A DNA stretch of 38,354 nt, taken from the IMG/VR virus record IMGVR_UViG_3300010354_000223, positions 1 through 38,354 of that record. One strand, written 5' to 3'. The notes under the pieces are model-generated. The model searched no databases, was not told the origin of the DNA, and worked only from the letters and a program-made list of their open reading frames with translations. A program made the position numbers and the translations under genes. This document shows positions 1 through 6,440 of the stretch, piece after piece (position 1 is the stretch's first letter; every line of letters starts with the position of its first letter). Source of the DNA: a virus.

Positions 1-202
1 AACGATTGGGTTTAACCAAGGTTTGATTGGAATCGTAACCAAGGTTAGAGAAGGTTACGATCCACAAGATCATGGAACCATTGAGATCAGGATCACCGAG
101 AACCTAAAACCTAAAGTTTTTTCATGGTTGAACACTGGTGATCTGGAACATTTCTCCTTCTACCGGTGGAACGAGAATCTAGAGATTTTGGAGGAACCGT
201 GA
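1..202 (+). CDS. Small SH3/KOW-like family protein, 5' end outside window
   Basis: The reading frame is open from the window edge (first full codon at base 2) to TGA at 200-202, giving 66 visible residues. A G-L-I-G-I-V-T-K-V strand followed by a second beta-rich stretch and a final N-L-E-I-L-E matches the ending of the many small G-D-L-V proteins further along, so I read it as the C-terminal part of a family member. Its stop overlaps the GTG of the next gene by 4 nt. The function of the family is unknown; a small beta-barrel that binds nucleic acid or protein is only an inference. Confidence 0.6.
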   Translation, partial: TIGFNQGLIGIVTKVREGYDPQDHGTIEIRITENLKPKVFSWLNTGDLEHFSFYRWNENLEILEEP

Positions 203-411
203 AAACATTTCGAATTGAATCCAAGGATTTTCTAACCTGTTACAAGGCTCTCCGCCATTCCGAGAGGATTTTCAAGGATGCCATCCTTCGCAAGGATTTT
301 CCAATGGAATCCAGTGAGGATGAGTTCCTTGGCTACCTTGCCGATATTTATGAAACCAAGGAGAAGATCGAGATGATCATGAGAACAGAATCGGGAAACG
401 AAGTTCACTGA
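199..411 (+). CDS. Hypothetical small protein (70 aa)
   Basis: I chose the GTG at 199 because GGAGG at 189-193 sits 5 nt upstream and the codon overlaps the previous stop (GTGA). An earlier GTG at 166 lacks such a site. The product is charged and probably helical, with F-R-I-E-S-K-D-F near the start and a Glu/Lys-rich C-terminus. I recognise no domain. Its stop overlaps the ATG of the next gene by one base (TGATG), typical of a translationally coupled phage operon. Confidence 0.7.
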   Translation: MKTFRIESKDFLTCYKALRHSERIFKDAILRKDFPMESSEDEFLGYLADIYETKEKIEMIMRTESGNEVH

Positions 412-638
412 TGTGCAAGGAGTTCTGTGGTGATAGAGGATTTCTGTGGAGATCCATTGGGCTAGGTGATGTGGTGGGTGGAGAAACCAATCATCTTCCC
501 CATTCAAAGGATTTTCCTTGTTCTACTCATCAATGTGAGGTTCGTTTCAAAATGGCACTGGGGATTTTCTTTGGGAACCATGTGTTCTGTTCAAAGGGCT
601 GTTTTGATGAATGGTGGAAGATAAATGAAGCCGGGTGA
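411..638 (+). CDS. Small zinc-finger-like protein (75 aa)
   Basis: The 75-aa product has six cysteines. The C-terminal half has a C-x3-H-x-C pattern, then F-C-S-K-G-C-F-D-E-W-W. The F-C-S-x2-C pattern followed by an aromatic/acidic tail resembles treble-clef or FCS/TRASH-type zinc ribbons, which mediate protein or nucleic-acid contacts. The start ATG overlaps the preceding TGA. The next gene begins inside its last codons, at 625. The zinc-binding assignment rests on Cys spacing alone. Confidence 0.65.
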   Translation: MCKEFCGDRGFLWRSIGLGDVVGGETNHLPHSKDFPCSTHQCEVRFKMALGIFFGNHVFCSKGCFDEWWKINEAG

Positions 639-804
639 TCTTGTTGGATGGAAACACCGAATGGAAGCCGAAATTCCAAATGAATTCGGGATAATCCTAG
701 AGAGGTGGAACCGTGAACATGATCCATTCCCTTTCTGGAAGGTTGTGTTTGTAAATAGAGGGGTTCTTCAGTGCCGAGAATCGGATCTAATGGTGGTGAG
801 ATGA
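625..804 (+). CDS. SH3/KOW-like G-D-L-V family protein (59 aa)
   Basis: ATG at 625 to TGA at 802-804 encodes 59 aa starting M-K-P-G-D-L-V-G-W. It continues with a G-I-I-L-E strand, a K-V-V-F-V strand and a short C-terminus. This layout (N-terminal G-D-L-V, central G-I-[IV]-L, then a Val-rich strand) is the repeated pattern of the cluster. It overlaps the zinc-finger-like gene by 14 nt and the next gene by 4 nt (ATGA). It is shorter than its paralogues and easily missed. Confidence 0.7.
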   Translation: MKPGDLVGWKHRMEAEIPNEFGIILERWNREHDPFPFWKVVFVNRGVLQCRESDLMVVR

Positions 805-1028
805 AACGTGGTGATCTTGTTAGAATCTATCACGATGGAAAAGGATCATCAGGTGAAATCTTGGATGGATTGGTTCTTGATGTTCTCTTTGTTGATCACC
901 GTGCAAAGAACACCAAGGATAACAACTCTCGATGGATTTCCAGCAAAATACTGGTGAATGGTTGCGGGCCACGTTTGGTGAATCTATATTGGGATGATAA
1001 TGTGGAGGTGATCAATGCAGATAGGTGA
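801..1028 (+). CDS. SH3/KOW-like G-D-L-V family protein
   Basis: The start ATG at 801 overlaps the previous stop (ATGA) and gives M-K-R-G-D-L-V-R-I-Y, the family signature. An in-frame upstream start at 771 would add 10 residues with no family match. Features seen are G-L-V-L-D-V-L-F in the middle and L-Y-W-D-D-N-V-E-V-I at the end, the usual V-x-W-x-D-x-L-E-V-I ending. The 75-aa product is part of a coupled chain with both neighbours. Confidence 0.75.
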   Translation: MKRGDLVRIYHDGKGSSGEILDGLVLDVLFVDHRAKNTKDNNSRWISSKILVNGCGPRLVNLYWDDNVEVINADR

Positions 1029-1212
1029 ACTATGCAAAATTTGGAACGGAAAATCATCCATCTCAGAAACAAAAAACTGGTTGATCGGAATCGTGGTAAA
1101 AGAGGAAAAGAATGTGAACTGTGCCGAAGCAAGGTTCCAGGTTCTATGGAACGATGGTATGGGTATTGATCAAACCTGGTATTCATCAAGTGATATTAGG
1201 TTTGATCAATGA
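1015..1212 (+). CDS. SH3/KOW-like family protein (65 aa)
   Basis: Starts M-Q-I-G-E-L-C-K-I-W, a variant of the G-D-L-V start, followed by W-L-I-G-I-V-V-K-E and F-Q-V-L-W-N-D-G-M-G. It ends in a short strand. The gene overlaps the previous one by 14 nt and the next by 4 nt. Same predicted small beta-barrel as its neighbours; function unknown. Confidence 0.72.
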   Translation: MQIGELCKIWNGKSSISETKNWLIGIVVKEEKNVNCAEARFQVLWNDGMGIDQTWYSSSDIRFDQ

Positions 1213-1400
1213 AATGTGGTGATCTCGTTCTCTATAGAAAAATGAATCAGTTTGGAGAATCAACACCTCTTGTTGGAATCATTTTGAATGAGGAACACCA
1301 CGCGGTTGCACACCGATTCTTCAATGTGGTGCTACATGAGGGGGCGGTTAAACTGATCTCGGATCATTACATGGAAATAATACTTGAGAAAGGAACGTAA
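1209..1400 (+). CDS. SH3/KOW-like G-D-L-V family protein (63 aa)
   Basis: Starts M-K-C-G-D-L-V-L-Y, then P-L-V-G-I-I-L-N-E, F-F-N-V-V-L-H-E-G and M-E-I-I-L-E at the end. These three strand-like segments line up with the paralogues. The ATG overlaps the previous stop by 4 nt. The following gene starts 2 nt after its stop. Confidence 0.74.
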   Translation: MKCGDLVLYRKMNQFGESTPLVGIILNEEHHAVAHRFFNVVLHEGAVKLISDHYMEIILEKGT

Positions 1401-1402
1401 AA

Positions 1403-1681
1403 ATGTTAAATAATTGGGCACCTTTCACCGTGATTCTTGCCGGTGAGTTTAAAAATCCGAAAGGTGAAATGGAGGAATTCTATCGTGTTGTTCTTCAGGT
1501 TCCGGGGTTTCAAACGTGGGAACAATTCGAAGGAAACCTACAGGAATGCCGGGAGGAATGCCATGAGTTGAATGTGAGAATTGGAACATCACTATCACAA
1601 CACATCATGGATGAGAATAAGAAACCAGGTAGGGTTATAATGGATCCTTGGAGTTACTTGATGGGTAGGAAGGAAACATGA
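1403..1681 (+). CDS. Hypothetical protein (92 aa)
   Basis: An acidic 92-aa protein with N-terminal strand-like segments (F-T-V-I-L-A-G-E-F) followed by a helical region carrying E-C-R-E-E-C-H. I recognise no family, and it lacks the G-D-L-V signature. It sits 2 nt after the previous gene and overlaps the next by 4 nt, so it belongs to the same transcription unit. Confidence 0.65.
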   Translation: MLNNWAPFTVILAGEFKNPKGEMEEFYRVVLQVPGFQTWEQFEGNLQECREECHELNVRIGTSLSQHIMDENKKPGRVIMDPWSYLMGRKET

Positions 1682-1941
1682 GTGATTCAGAGTATCGATA
1701 TGGATACAAGGCGGGGCCTTTCTACCGAAAGTTTCTTGCCGGTGATAATGTTTGGTGCGAAGTTAACCGAGATGGGCAAGGAGGGTTATGGTTACACATA
1801 GGAAATTCCTTTGAGGGCCATCCAGCACCGGAATCAAAACCGATTCATTTTAGTTCCGAGGATCATTTCATGGAGTTCTGCACCAAGTTGCTAGGTGTGG
1901 ATCACGGTGAATTTGAAACATTTTGGTTGAAATACGGTTGA
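1678..1941 (+). CDS. Hypothetical protein (87 aa)
   Basis: An aromatic-rich 87-aa product (R-Y-G-Y-K-A-G-P-F-Y-R near the start, then G-G-L-W-L-H-I-G-N). The C-terminal part looks helical. The start overlaps the preceding stop by 4 nt. No domain recognised. It is the last gene before a promoter-like sequence at 1945-1972. Confidence 0.65.
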   Translation: MSDSEYRYGYKAGPFYRKFLAGDNVWCEVNRDGQGGLWLHIGNSFEGHPAPESKPIHFSSEDHFMEFCTKLLGVDHGEFETFWLKYG

Positions 1942-1944
1942 GCG

Positions 1945-1972
1945 TGCAAAGTTAACGAGTAAATGATAGAGT
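1945..1972 (+). promoter_or_regulatory. Promoter, leaderless type, for gene at 1979
   Basis: TGCAAA at 1945-1950, preceded by GTG-type context and followed by GTT, then 16 nt, then TAGAGT at 1967-1972. The ATG at 1979 follows after exactly 6 nt. The spacer is one base shorter than the 17 nt of most copies. There is no Shine-Dalgarno between the -10 box and the start. Confidence 0.55.
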
Positions 1973-1978
1973 GGAACC

Positions 1979-2197
1979 ATGAGAGCAGAACTATACACCA
2001 GTGAGATTGATTCAGAAAAACACGGTGATCTATTCTTGGAGATGTTTGTAGATGGAACACTGAGAATTGTTTCCGTTGATTATCACGAAAGTACTTCTTT
2101 CTCTCTTCCTCCCACCCCGGAAGGTTGGAAAGAGGCAGAGAACCTAATCGGGGCACTTCAGGAATGGGTGAAACATACCAAGGGATTGGATAGGTGA
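1979..2197 (+). CDS. Hypothetical protein (72 aa)
   Basis: Begins with beta-strand-like segments (L-F-L-E-M-F-V-D-G-T-L-R-I) and ends in an amphipathic helix (W-K-E-A-E-N-L-I-G-A-L-Q-E-W). The promoter-like box ends 6 nt before its ATG, so the message may be leaderless. No family recognised. The next gene starts 6 nt downstream. Confidence 0.65.
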   Translation: MRAELYTSEIDSEKHGDLFLEMFVDGTLRIVSVDYHESTSFSLPPTPEGWKEAENLIGALQEWVKHTKGLDR

Positions 2198-2203
2198 AAA
2201 ACT

Positions 2204-2500
2204 ATGAATAATCCTTGCAATGAATTTGGTGGTGATTCCAATCTTTATGTGGATACGAAGGGAAGGAATTTTAATACCGAGGTGTGGTTGGCTAATCTGT
2301 TCTCCGAGTTGATTCGTAGAGGCATTGATTCTGATGAACACCATCACTTTAAAGATTCCCCTCTAGGTGGTTCATATTCACCAAACCTGGAGGAACTCAA
2401 GAGTGTTAACCTTGGTTTGGTTGGTGAAAAACTGAGAGATCTTCTCGTGGATCATTGGGATGAAATCATTTCTGATTATCAGAAACTGGAGGGGAAGTGA
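2204..2500 (+). CDS. Hypothetical protein (98 aa)
   Basis: A mostly helical acidic 98-aa product with a H-H-H cluster in the middle and a C-terminal helix ending L-R-D-L-L-V-D-H-W-D-E. No domain recognised. It overlaps the next gene by 4 nt (GTGA), in the same operon-like chain. Confidence 0.62.
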   Translation: MNNPCNEFGGDSNLYVDTKGRNFNTEVWLANLFSELIRRGIDSDEHHHFKDSPLGGSYSPNLEELKSVNLGLVGEKLRDLLVDHWDEIISDYQKLEGK

Positions 2501-2787
2501 ACGAGAACATCACCGAGGTTCAGTTATTCAAGGATGATTTTCGGGTTATCCTACTATCCCTTATGGAGTGCCAAACCGCATGGAGAAACATGATTGATGA
2601 AGGTGAACTTCCTGATGTTCCCCACCTTGATATGGGGAAAGCGCAACACATTCTGATTCGATTCTCCCAGGTGAAGGATAAGATCCAAACGATTCTCGAT
2701 GGGGAACCGTTGCGTATGGATGATGAATCATATCAAAAAACGATGAACATCATTCGAAGTAAATATATAAATAATAATAATGAGTAA
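2497..2787 (+). CDS. Hypothetical helical protein (96 aa)
   Basis: A GTG start overlaps the previous TGA by 4 nt, with GGGGAAG just upstream as a likely ribosome site. The product is predicted all-helical with a hydrophobic first helix (F-R-V-I-L-L-S-L-M) and an Asn-rich end. Its last codons overlap the start of the next gene. Function unknown. Confidence 0.62.
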   Translation: MNENITEVQLFKDDFRVILLSLMECQTAWRNMIDEGELPDVPHLDMGKAQHILIRFSQVKDKIQTILDGEPLRMDDESYQKTMNIIRSKYINNNNE

Positions 2788-3106
2788 CATGAAGATCACA
2801 GTATCACAGTTGCGTAGTATCATCCGTGAAGAGGTTGAGAAGAACCTTACCGAATCCAAGGGTTTCGATGATTACATCCGTGATGTTGATAGGGATATGC
2901 CAACCTCACAGGATTCACCGGATCCTCAGGATGTTCACGATGAATTCCTGATGTGGAGGGATAAGAACGGTGAAGTTCCTCTGGAAAAACTCGCATCGGA
3001 ACTAGGTGTGAAACCCCAGCAAATTAATTGGAACGGAACCGGCCTGAGGGTTTTGAACGGTGTTGTTTCCGAACTTCTAGGTGATACACCTTACAGAGTA
3101 GTATAG
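2780..3106 (+). CDS. Small protein with capsid-targeting-like N-terminus
   Basis: 108 aa. After a short lead, M-K-I-T-V-S-Q-L-R-S-I-I-R-E-E forms a basic amphipathic helix ending I-R-E. The same element begins several unrelated small proteins here (14748, 15395, 15733, 25734, 27537, 29304, 31262). It resembles the T4 internal-protein capsid-targeting peptide, cut after (L/I)-x-E. The rest is acidic and ends in a region with L-A-S-E-L-G-V-K-P-Q-Q-I that could be a small helix-turn-helix. Translation could also start at ATG 2789, which would put M-K-I-T first. Packaging in the virion is an inference. Confidence 0.7.
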   Translation: MSNMKITVSQLRSIIREEVEKNLTESKGFDDYIRDVDRDMPTSQDSPDPQDVHDEFLMWRDKNGEVPLEKLASELGVKPQQINWNGTGLRVLNGVVSELLGDTPYRVV

Positions 3107-3113
3107 TGTTTAT

Positions 3114-3272
3114 ATGAAACGCGGGAAACAAATCAACTGGATCCTCTCCCGGAAAGTTTACCTCAACTGGTTCTCAATCCCAACAAAAGGTAAATTCGAT
3201 TCATGGGGAAGAAGATTATCAATCAAACTAGGTTACTTCCACGTGTTGTTCACCTGGAATCCAGAGGAGTGA
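3114..3272 (+). CDS. Hypothetical basic protein (52 aa)
   Basis: ATG at 3114 to TGA at 3270-3272. The product is basic and aromatic-rich (W-I-L-S-R-K-V-Y-L-N-W-F, then G-Y-F-H-V-L-F-T-W). TATAGT at 3102-3107 lies 6 nt before the ATG, the spacing seen at the leaderless promoters, but no good -35 match is visible. The next gene starts at the base after its stop. Function unknown. Confidence 0.6.
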   Translation: MKRGKQINWILSRKVYLNWFSIPTKGKFDSWGRRLSIKLGYFHVLFTWNPEE

Positions 3273-3536
3273 ATGTACCCTATCACTACACTCGGACGTG
3301 ATCCCCACGGAAACCCCTCCTCCCAACCTCCCTTCAAATCCGGGGTGAACCGAGGTTACCGTAGGGTGGAGAAGGAAGGTAGGTGGATCCACGTGGGTGG
3401 TTACGCGTACGAATCACGGAGTGAGGTGAGATCCACATGTTGGGAGTGGGTGAGATCCCTCCAGGATCTGGGATTACGAATCGGTTCACACGATCACGAG
3501 GGGGTAAAGGAGTTCTACGTGTTCAAACCCGTGTAA
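3273..3536 (+). CDS. Hypothetical basic protein (87 aa)
   Basis: Starts immediately after the previous stop; AGGAG at about 3264 precedes the ATG. The product is Gly/Arg-rich at the N-terminus with W-I-H-V-G-G-Y-A-Y and a C-terminal F-Y-V-F-K-P-V strand. No domain recognised. Its stop codon lies inside the -35 box of the next promoter (TGTAAA at 3532). Confidence 0.65.
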   Translation: MYPITTLGRDPHGNPSSQPPFKSGVNRGYRRVEKEGRWIHVGGYAYESRSEVRSTCWEWVRSLQDLGLRIGSHDHEGVKEFYVFKPV

Positions 3537-3560
3537 ATTGGAATCACGAGATGATAGGAT
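3532..3560 (+). promoter_or_regulatory. Promoter, leaderless type, for gene at 3567
   Basis: TGTAAA at 3532-3537, a 17-nt spacer, TAGGAT at 3555-3560, then 6 nt to ATG 3567. The -35 box overlaps the TAA stop of the upstream gene. This matches the GC-rich-zone promoters more than 25 kb away in sequence, spacer and distance to the start codon. Confidence 0.75.
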
Positions 3561-3566
3561 GATCAC

Positions 3567-3794
3567 ATGAGTGAAGAGATCTACAACACGCGCAAACGCC
3601 CGTACACCTTCAAGGTTCTACACCTCGATCGTGGGAGGAAGTACGGTGGAAACATCACGATCCACGCGTACGATCGTTCAGAAGCGATTGAACAGTTCAA
3701 GGATACCCGCCTCACCCTCAAAGAGATCCATGAGGATTATGATATCTACCCACTGGGTAAGGATTGTTATGAATTCTCCTGTGAGCCCGCATGA
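3567..3794 (+). CDS. Small protein, paralogue of the gene at 5728
   Basis: 75 aa. It shares N-T-x-K-R-P-Y-x-F near the start, A-Y-D-R-x-E-A-I-E-Q-F-K in the middle and a C-E-P-A end with the protein at 5728-5949, so the two are duplicates. The central A-I-E-Q-F helix between strands is reminiscent of small alpha/beta phage proteins. A strong leaderless-type promoter precedes it. The stop overlaps the ATG of the following G-D-L-V gene by 4 nt. Confidence 0.75.
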   Translation: MSEEIYNTRKRPYTFKVLHLDRGRKYGGNITIHAYDRSEAIEQFKDTRLTLKEIHEDYDIYPLGKDCYEFSCEPA

Positions 3795-3979
3795 AACCCG
3801 GTGATCTATACAAGGTTTATGTTCCACCCAGTACCCATCCACGGGATGATCATCTCCATGGAATGTTGGTGGTTATCCTCGGGGATAAAAAAGTTTGGGT
3901 TAACAATCGTGAATACATCAAATGTTTGGGTGATAGGATAAGAATGTTTCCGGTTAGATGGTTAGAAGCTCTACAATGA
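3791..3979 (+). CDS. SH3/KOW-like G-D-L family protein (62 aa)
   Basis: M-K-P-G-D-L-Y-K-V-Y-V start, M-L-V-V-I-L-G-D-K-K-V-W-V centre and V-R-W-L-E-A-L end: the family pattern. It overlaps both its upstream neighbour and the truncated copy downstream by 4 nt. Confidence 0.75.
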   Translation: MKPGDLYKVYVPPSTHPRDDHLHGMLVVILGDKKVWVNNREYIKCLGDRIRMFPVRWLEALQ

Positions 3980-4041
3980 AACCCGGTGATCTCGTTAAAA
4001 TTCTGTTAAAGTTTTTTCAATCTCCTAGTTTCCCAACCTAA
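3976..4041 (+). pseudogene. Truncated G-D-L-V family gene, interrupted by the endonuclease gene
   Basis: ATG at 3976 overlaps the previous stop (ATGA) and reads M-K-P-G-D-L-V-K-I-L, a normal family start. It then runs into unrelated sequence, which is the antisense of the GIY-YIG gene's 3' end, and stops at 4039-4041 after 21 residues. No matching C-terminal half follows at 4711-4793. I read this as a family member whose body was lost or displaced when the mobile endonuclease gene arrived. Confidence 0.6.
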
Positions 4042-4710
4042 CTTAATTCTTTCACTCCTTTGTTCCGGTGTTAGTTTTGCCAATGATAATTTTACATTCT
4101 CGCTAATTTTTCCCCTGATCTCGGGATCAGAGAGTTTCTCCTTTGTAATCTCGGAGATCTTTTTCCTGATCTCAGGATCACTGAGAACTTCTCTCATCTT
4201 CTCACCCTGTTTCCTGCGAAACTCTGGATCGCTATGATGATCTCTAATTTGATTCGAAACTTTTGATCTATGTTCAAGATCTTGCCATGTTTTTTCCATA
4301 GATTTACTAATATTTTCTCTGTGTTCAGGATTATCCCAAGTTTTCTTTAGAGATTCTCTCATTTTTTCTCTGTGCTCGGGATTATCCCACAGTTTTTTTC
4401 TTTGTTCTTTGGTGAATTTGTATCCCGAAATACCTTCTCCTCCCATAGTAAGATTTGCTCCACCTTCTCTAAAATCAATATGGGTTCTAAGTTCTTGGAT
4501 AAGTTGTATTTCTTTCTCGAAAGATTCACTTTCACTCAAATTATCAAAGAGGATCTTTCTAACCATTCCATGTTTCTTTTTGATGTTGGTATGAAGGGGA
4601 TTTCTTTTCTCTAGTTTTACTCTCCTCTCCATTCCTTTCCCAACGTAGAAAGGTTTCCCATCATCTTCCCTGTAATCCACATAAACGTAGAATTTTCTTT
4701 CAGTTTCCAT
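4006..4710 (-). CDS. GIY-YIG family mobile endonuclease with NUMOD3-like repeats
   Basis: 234 aa. The N-terminus reads F-Y-V-Y-V-D-Y then G-K-P-F-Y-V-G-K-G, the GIY-YIG nuclease fold as in Seg-like phage endonucleases; M-E-R-R-V follows with the conserved Arg. A Glu-rich stretch with N-L-T-x-G-G-E-G completes the domain around residue 90. From about 95 to 215 there are tandem S/D-x-P-E-x-R-x-K-x-[SG]-E units, the NUMOD3-type DNA-binding repeats of homing endonucleases. Such enzymes cut DNA and spread their own gene. It is the only minus-strand gene in the first 14 kb and sits on a broken G-D-L-V gene, which supports recent insertion. Confidence 0.88.
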   Translation of the reverse strand: METERKFYVYVDYREDDGKPFYVGKGMERRVKLEKRNPLHTNIKKKHGMVRKILFDNLSESESFEKEIQLIQELRTHIDFREGGANLTMGGEGISGYKFTKEQRKKLWDNPEHREKMRESLKKTWDNPEHRENISKSMEKTWQDLEHRSKVSNQIRDHHSDPEFRRKQGEKMREVLSDPEIRKKISEITKEKLSDPEIRGKISENVKLSLAKLTPEQRSERIKLGWETRRLKKL

Positions 4711-4758
4711 CCAATAAATATGGAAAAGATAATAAAAGATATGGATTTTATAGGTTTT

Positions 4759-4787
4759 TGTAGATTGAAATGTTTTTAATCTAGGAT
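4759..4787 (+). promoter_or_regulatory. Promoter, leaderless type, for gene at 4794
   Basis: TGTAGA at 4759-4764, 17 nt, TAGGAT at 4782-4787, then 6 nt to ATG 4794. It restarts transcription of the plus-strand cluster after the inserted endonuclease gene. Confidence 0.65.
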
Positions 4788-4793
4788 AGAATT

Positions 4794-5051
4794 ATGAATT
4801 TTCGTGTAGGTGATCTCGTGATGTTGAGGAGTGAGGAGGAGATCGTGTACGATGATCTCGATTTCGAGTGGGATCACTGTTCCCTCTTCCCCACCCGGGA
4901 TGATGCGCGGGATATGAGTGATGCGGGTGCGTTCTACATTGAACCGGGTGTGATGGGCACTGTATTGTACTGTGATTCCAACTTCTTCCGTGTTCTCCTT
5001 CCGGAGGGGATCGGGTGGAGTAGGGTACACTACTGGCGGGTGATCACGTGA
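4794..5051 (+). CDS. SH3/KOW-like G-D-L-V family protein (85 aa)
   Basis: Starts M-N-F-R-V-G-D-L-V-M-L, with a longer acidic insertion than its paralogues. It then has G-V-M-G-T-V-L-Y-C, F-F-R-V-L-L-P-E-G-I-G-W and Y-W-R-V-I at the end. All four conserved segments of the family are visible. It is preceded by a leaderless-type promoter and overlaps the next gene by 4 nt. Confidence 0.78.
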   Translation: MNFRVGDLVMLRSEEEIVYDDLDFEWDHCSLFPTRDDARDMSDAGAFYIEPGVMGTVLYCDSNFFRVLLPEGIGWSRVHYWRVIT

Positions 5052-5275
5052 AGAGGGAACCCATCACACCAGGAACCCTACTCGCCATTCGCGATCCCAA
5101 CGATCAGTGGAACACCTCACACCAACGAGAACGCCCCTTCGGTTTCGTGGTGAAAACCTACACACATGAGCGCGATCCCATCCATCCACACTCCTACCAC
5201 ATCCTCTTCTCCAACGGTACGTACGAGTACGAGATGGATGGATACGTTCGGCGTGTGTACAGGGTGGCGGGATGA
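5048..5275 (+). CDS. SH3/KOW-like family protein (75 aa)
   Basis: A GTG start in GTGA overlaps the previous stop. The family core is recognisable as I-T-P-G-T-L-L-A-I, then P-F-G-F-V-V-K-T-Y, Y-H-I-L-F-S-N-G-T and a final V-Y-R-V-A-G. G-T-L-L replaces G-D-L-V. The next gene overlaps by 4 nt. Confidence 0.72.
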   Translation: MKREPITPGTLLAIRDPNDQWNTSHQRERPFGFVVKTYTHERDPIHPHSYHILFSNGTYEYEMDGYVRRVYRVAG

Positions 5276-5523
5276 ACATCCTCGATGAGATCCGAGCAGG
5301 AAGAACCGAGGTACCCACACACCTCACAGGAAAACTCGTGAGAATTGAAGGGGATGAGGATTACGAGGATATATTCGGAATTCACCTGGGGTGTTACCAG
5401 AACCCAAAGTGGGACATGAATGGTGTGTACGTGTTCCATAGAATTCTCTCCTGCGAGGGTGTGATGCGTGGATACTGTTTGAAAACGGATGAGGATGAGA
5501 GAGTGATCGAGGTGATCGCATGA
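5272..5523 (+). CDS. Probable SH3/KOW-like family protein (83 aa)
   Basis: The N-terminus is extended by about 18 residues before L-T-G-K-L-V-R-I-E. Later segments are I-F-G-I-H-L-G and G-V-Y-V-F-H-R-I-L, ending R-V-I-E-V-I-A, which matches the family E-V-I ending. It is more divergent than its neighbours. Overlaps of 4 nt on both sides keep it in the coupled chain. Confidence 0.66.
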   Translation: MNILDEIRAGRTEVPTHLTGKLVRIEGDEDYEDIFGIHLGCYQNPKWDMNGVYVFHRILSCEGVMRGYCLKTDEDERVIEVIA

Positions 5524-5720
5524 AAGAAACCATACCGATCGGATCCCTCCTCATCCCCAACGAGTACATGGTGAGGAACACGAACTACACCTCGGGGATT
5601 GTGATGGAGGTGAAGGATGATCTGTGGGGGCCAAATTACAGGGTTCTCCTCTCACAAGGGTTCGATAAGTGGATCTCACATGAAACGATACTTAACCTCT
5701 TTGAGGTTCACAAGTTATAA
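5520..5720 (+). CDS. SH3/KOW-like family protein (66 aa)
   Basis: Starts M-K-E-T-I-P-I-G-S-L-L-I-P, followed by S-G-I-V-M-E-V, Y-R-V-L-L-S-Q-G-F-D-K-W-I and a final L-F-E-V. G-S-L-L stands in for G-D-L-V. It overlaps its upstream neighbour by 4 nt; its end carries the -10-like TATAAT of the next gene. Confidence 0.74.
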   Translation: MKETIPIGSLLIPNEYMVRNTNYTSGIVMEVKDDLWGPNYRVLLSQGFDKWISHETILNLFEVHKL

Positions 5721-5721
5721 T
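5692..5721 (+). promoter_or_regulatory. Possible promoter for gene at 5728
   Basis: TATAAT at 5716-5721 lies exactly 6 nt before ATG 5728, as at the other leaderless starts. A weak -35 (TTAACC at 5692-5697, 18-nt spacer) is inside the upstream gene. The -10 box is convincing; the -35 is not. Confidence 0.45.
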
Positions 5722-5727
5722 CCCACC

Positions 5728-5949
5728 ATGGAGTACAACACGCAGAAACGCCCCTACAAGTTCACCGCGCGGAAGTGGGATCACCGAGGGAATCAATTCG
5801 CGGGAGAGATCGTGATCCTCGCATACGATCGTGCGGAAGCGATCGAACAGTTCAAGGAAACACGATTGGAACTTCAATATGTTCCGATCGAGAACAACGT
5901 GTTTCGCCCCCTCGGAGGGGAGTGTGAGTTCTGGTGTGAACCTGCCTGA
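5728..5949 (+). CDS. Small protein, paralogue of the gene at 3567
   Basis: 73 aa from ATG 5728: M-E-Y-N-T-Q-K-R-P-Y-K-F-T, then A-Y-D-R-A-E-A-I-E-Q-F-K-E-T and a C-E-P-A ending, matching the protein at 3567-3794 along its length. An upstream in-frame start at 5617 lies inside the preceding gene and is unlikely. Both copies are followed directly by a G-D-L family gene, so a two-gene unit seems to have been duplicated. Confidence 0.74.
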   Translation: MEYNTQKRPYKFTARKWDHRGNQFAGEIVILAYDRAEAIEQFKETRLELQYVPIENNVFRPLGGECEFWCEPA

Positions 5950-6214
5950 TACTTCTCCACCCAAACCAGGAGATCTCATCCGGTTCATTGGGAAACCTGA
6001 TAATCGTGGTGGGCCAGATTATGGGATCGTTCTCGCTGTGACCTCCTCGGTGTATCAGATCGATGAGATCGAAGAGGAGGTTCGGTACCTCCACCAGAAC
6101 GGGCAGGTGTTGGAACGTGCGCACCACTTCTTCAGTGGGAGGAGGTACATCGGGATGTGGGAGTTCGAGATCGTGAGGAGTTTGGATGAAGAAGAGAAAG
6201 ATAAAGGTGGGTGA
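5936..6214 (+). CDS. SH3/KOW-like G-D-L family protein (92 aa)
   Basis: I place the start at GTG 5936, which overlaps the end of the previous gene; GGAGGGGAG lies 14 nt upstream, so the exact start is uncertain. The core is P-P-K-P-G-D-L-I-R-F, Y-G-I-V-L-A-V, then V-R-Y-L-H-Q-N-G and a final W-E-F-E-I-V. It is longer than average, with an acidic tail. It overlaps the next gene by 29 nt. Confidence 0.7.
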   Translation: MNLPDTSPPKPGDLIRFIGKPDNRGGPDYGIVLAVTSSVYQIDEIEEEVRYLHQNGQVLERAHHFFSGRRYIGMWEFEIVRSLDEEEKDKGG

Positions 6215-6440
6215 TCTCGTGATCTCGAACGATCTCTCGGATCGAGGTGATGAGTTCGAGCGCATCTTCGTGGATCCCGCCCACATGGATTACGAGGTGG
6301 ACAAGTACGAGTTCTGGTACCCAGGACCCGCGCTCGTTCTCGAGGTGAAGGTGAAACCTGACCCATGGAGCAAGGCGAAGGTGCTCGCAGGTGATAAGAT
6401 GGGTTGGATCTGGTGTGATTATCTGGAGGTGATCGAATGA
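6186..6440 (+). CDS. SH3/KOW-like G-D-L-V family protein (84 aa)
   Basis: M-K-K-R-K-I-K-V-G-D-L-V-I start, then G-P-A-L-V-L-E-V-K-V, K-A-K-V-L-A-G-D-K-M-G-W-I-W and D-Y-L-E-V-I-E: a textbook member with all conserved segments. GTGAGGAG upstream can serve as ribosome site. The stop overlaps the next ATG by 4 nt. Confidence 0.8.
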   Translation: MKKRKIKVGDLVISNDLSDRGDEFERIFVDPAHMDYEVDKYEFWYPGPALVLEVKVKPDPWSKAKVLAGDKMGWIWCDYLEVIE

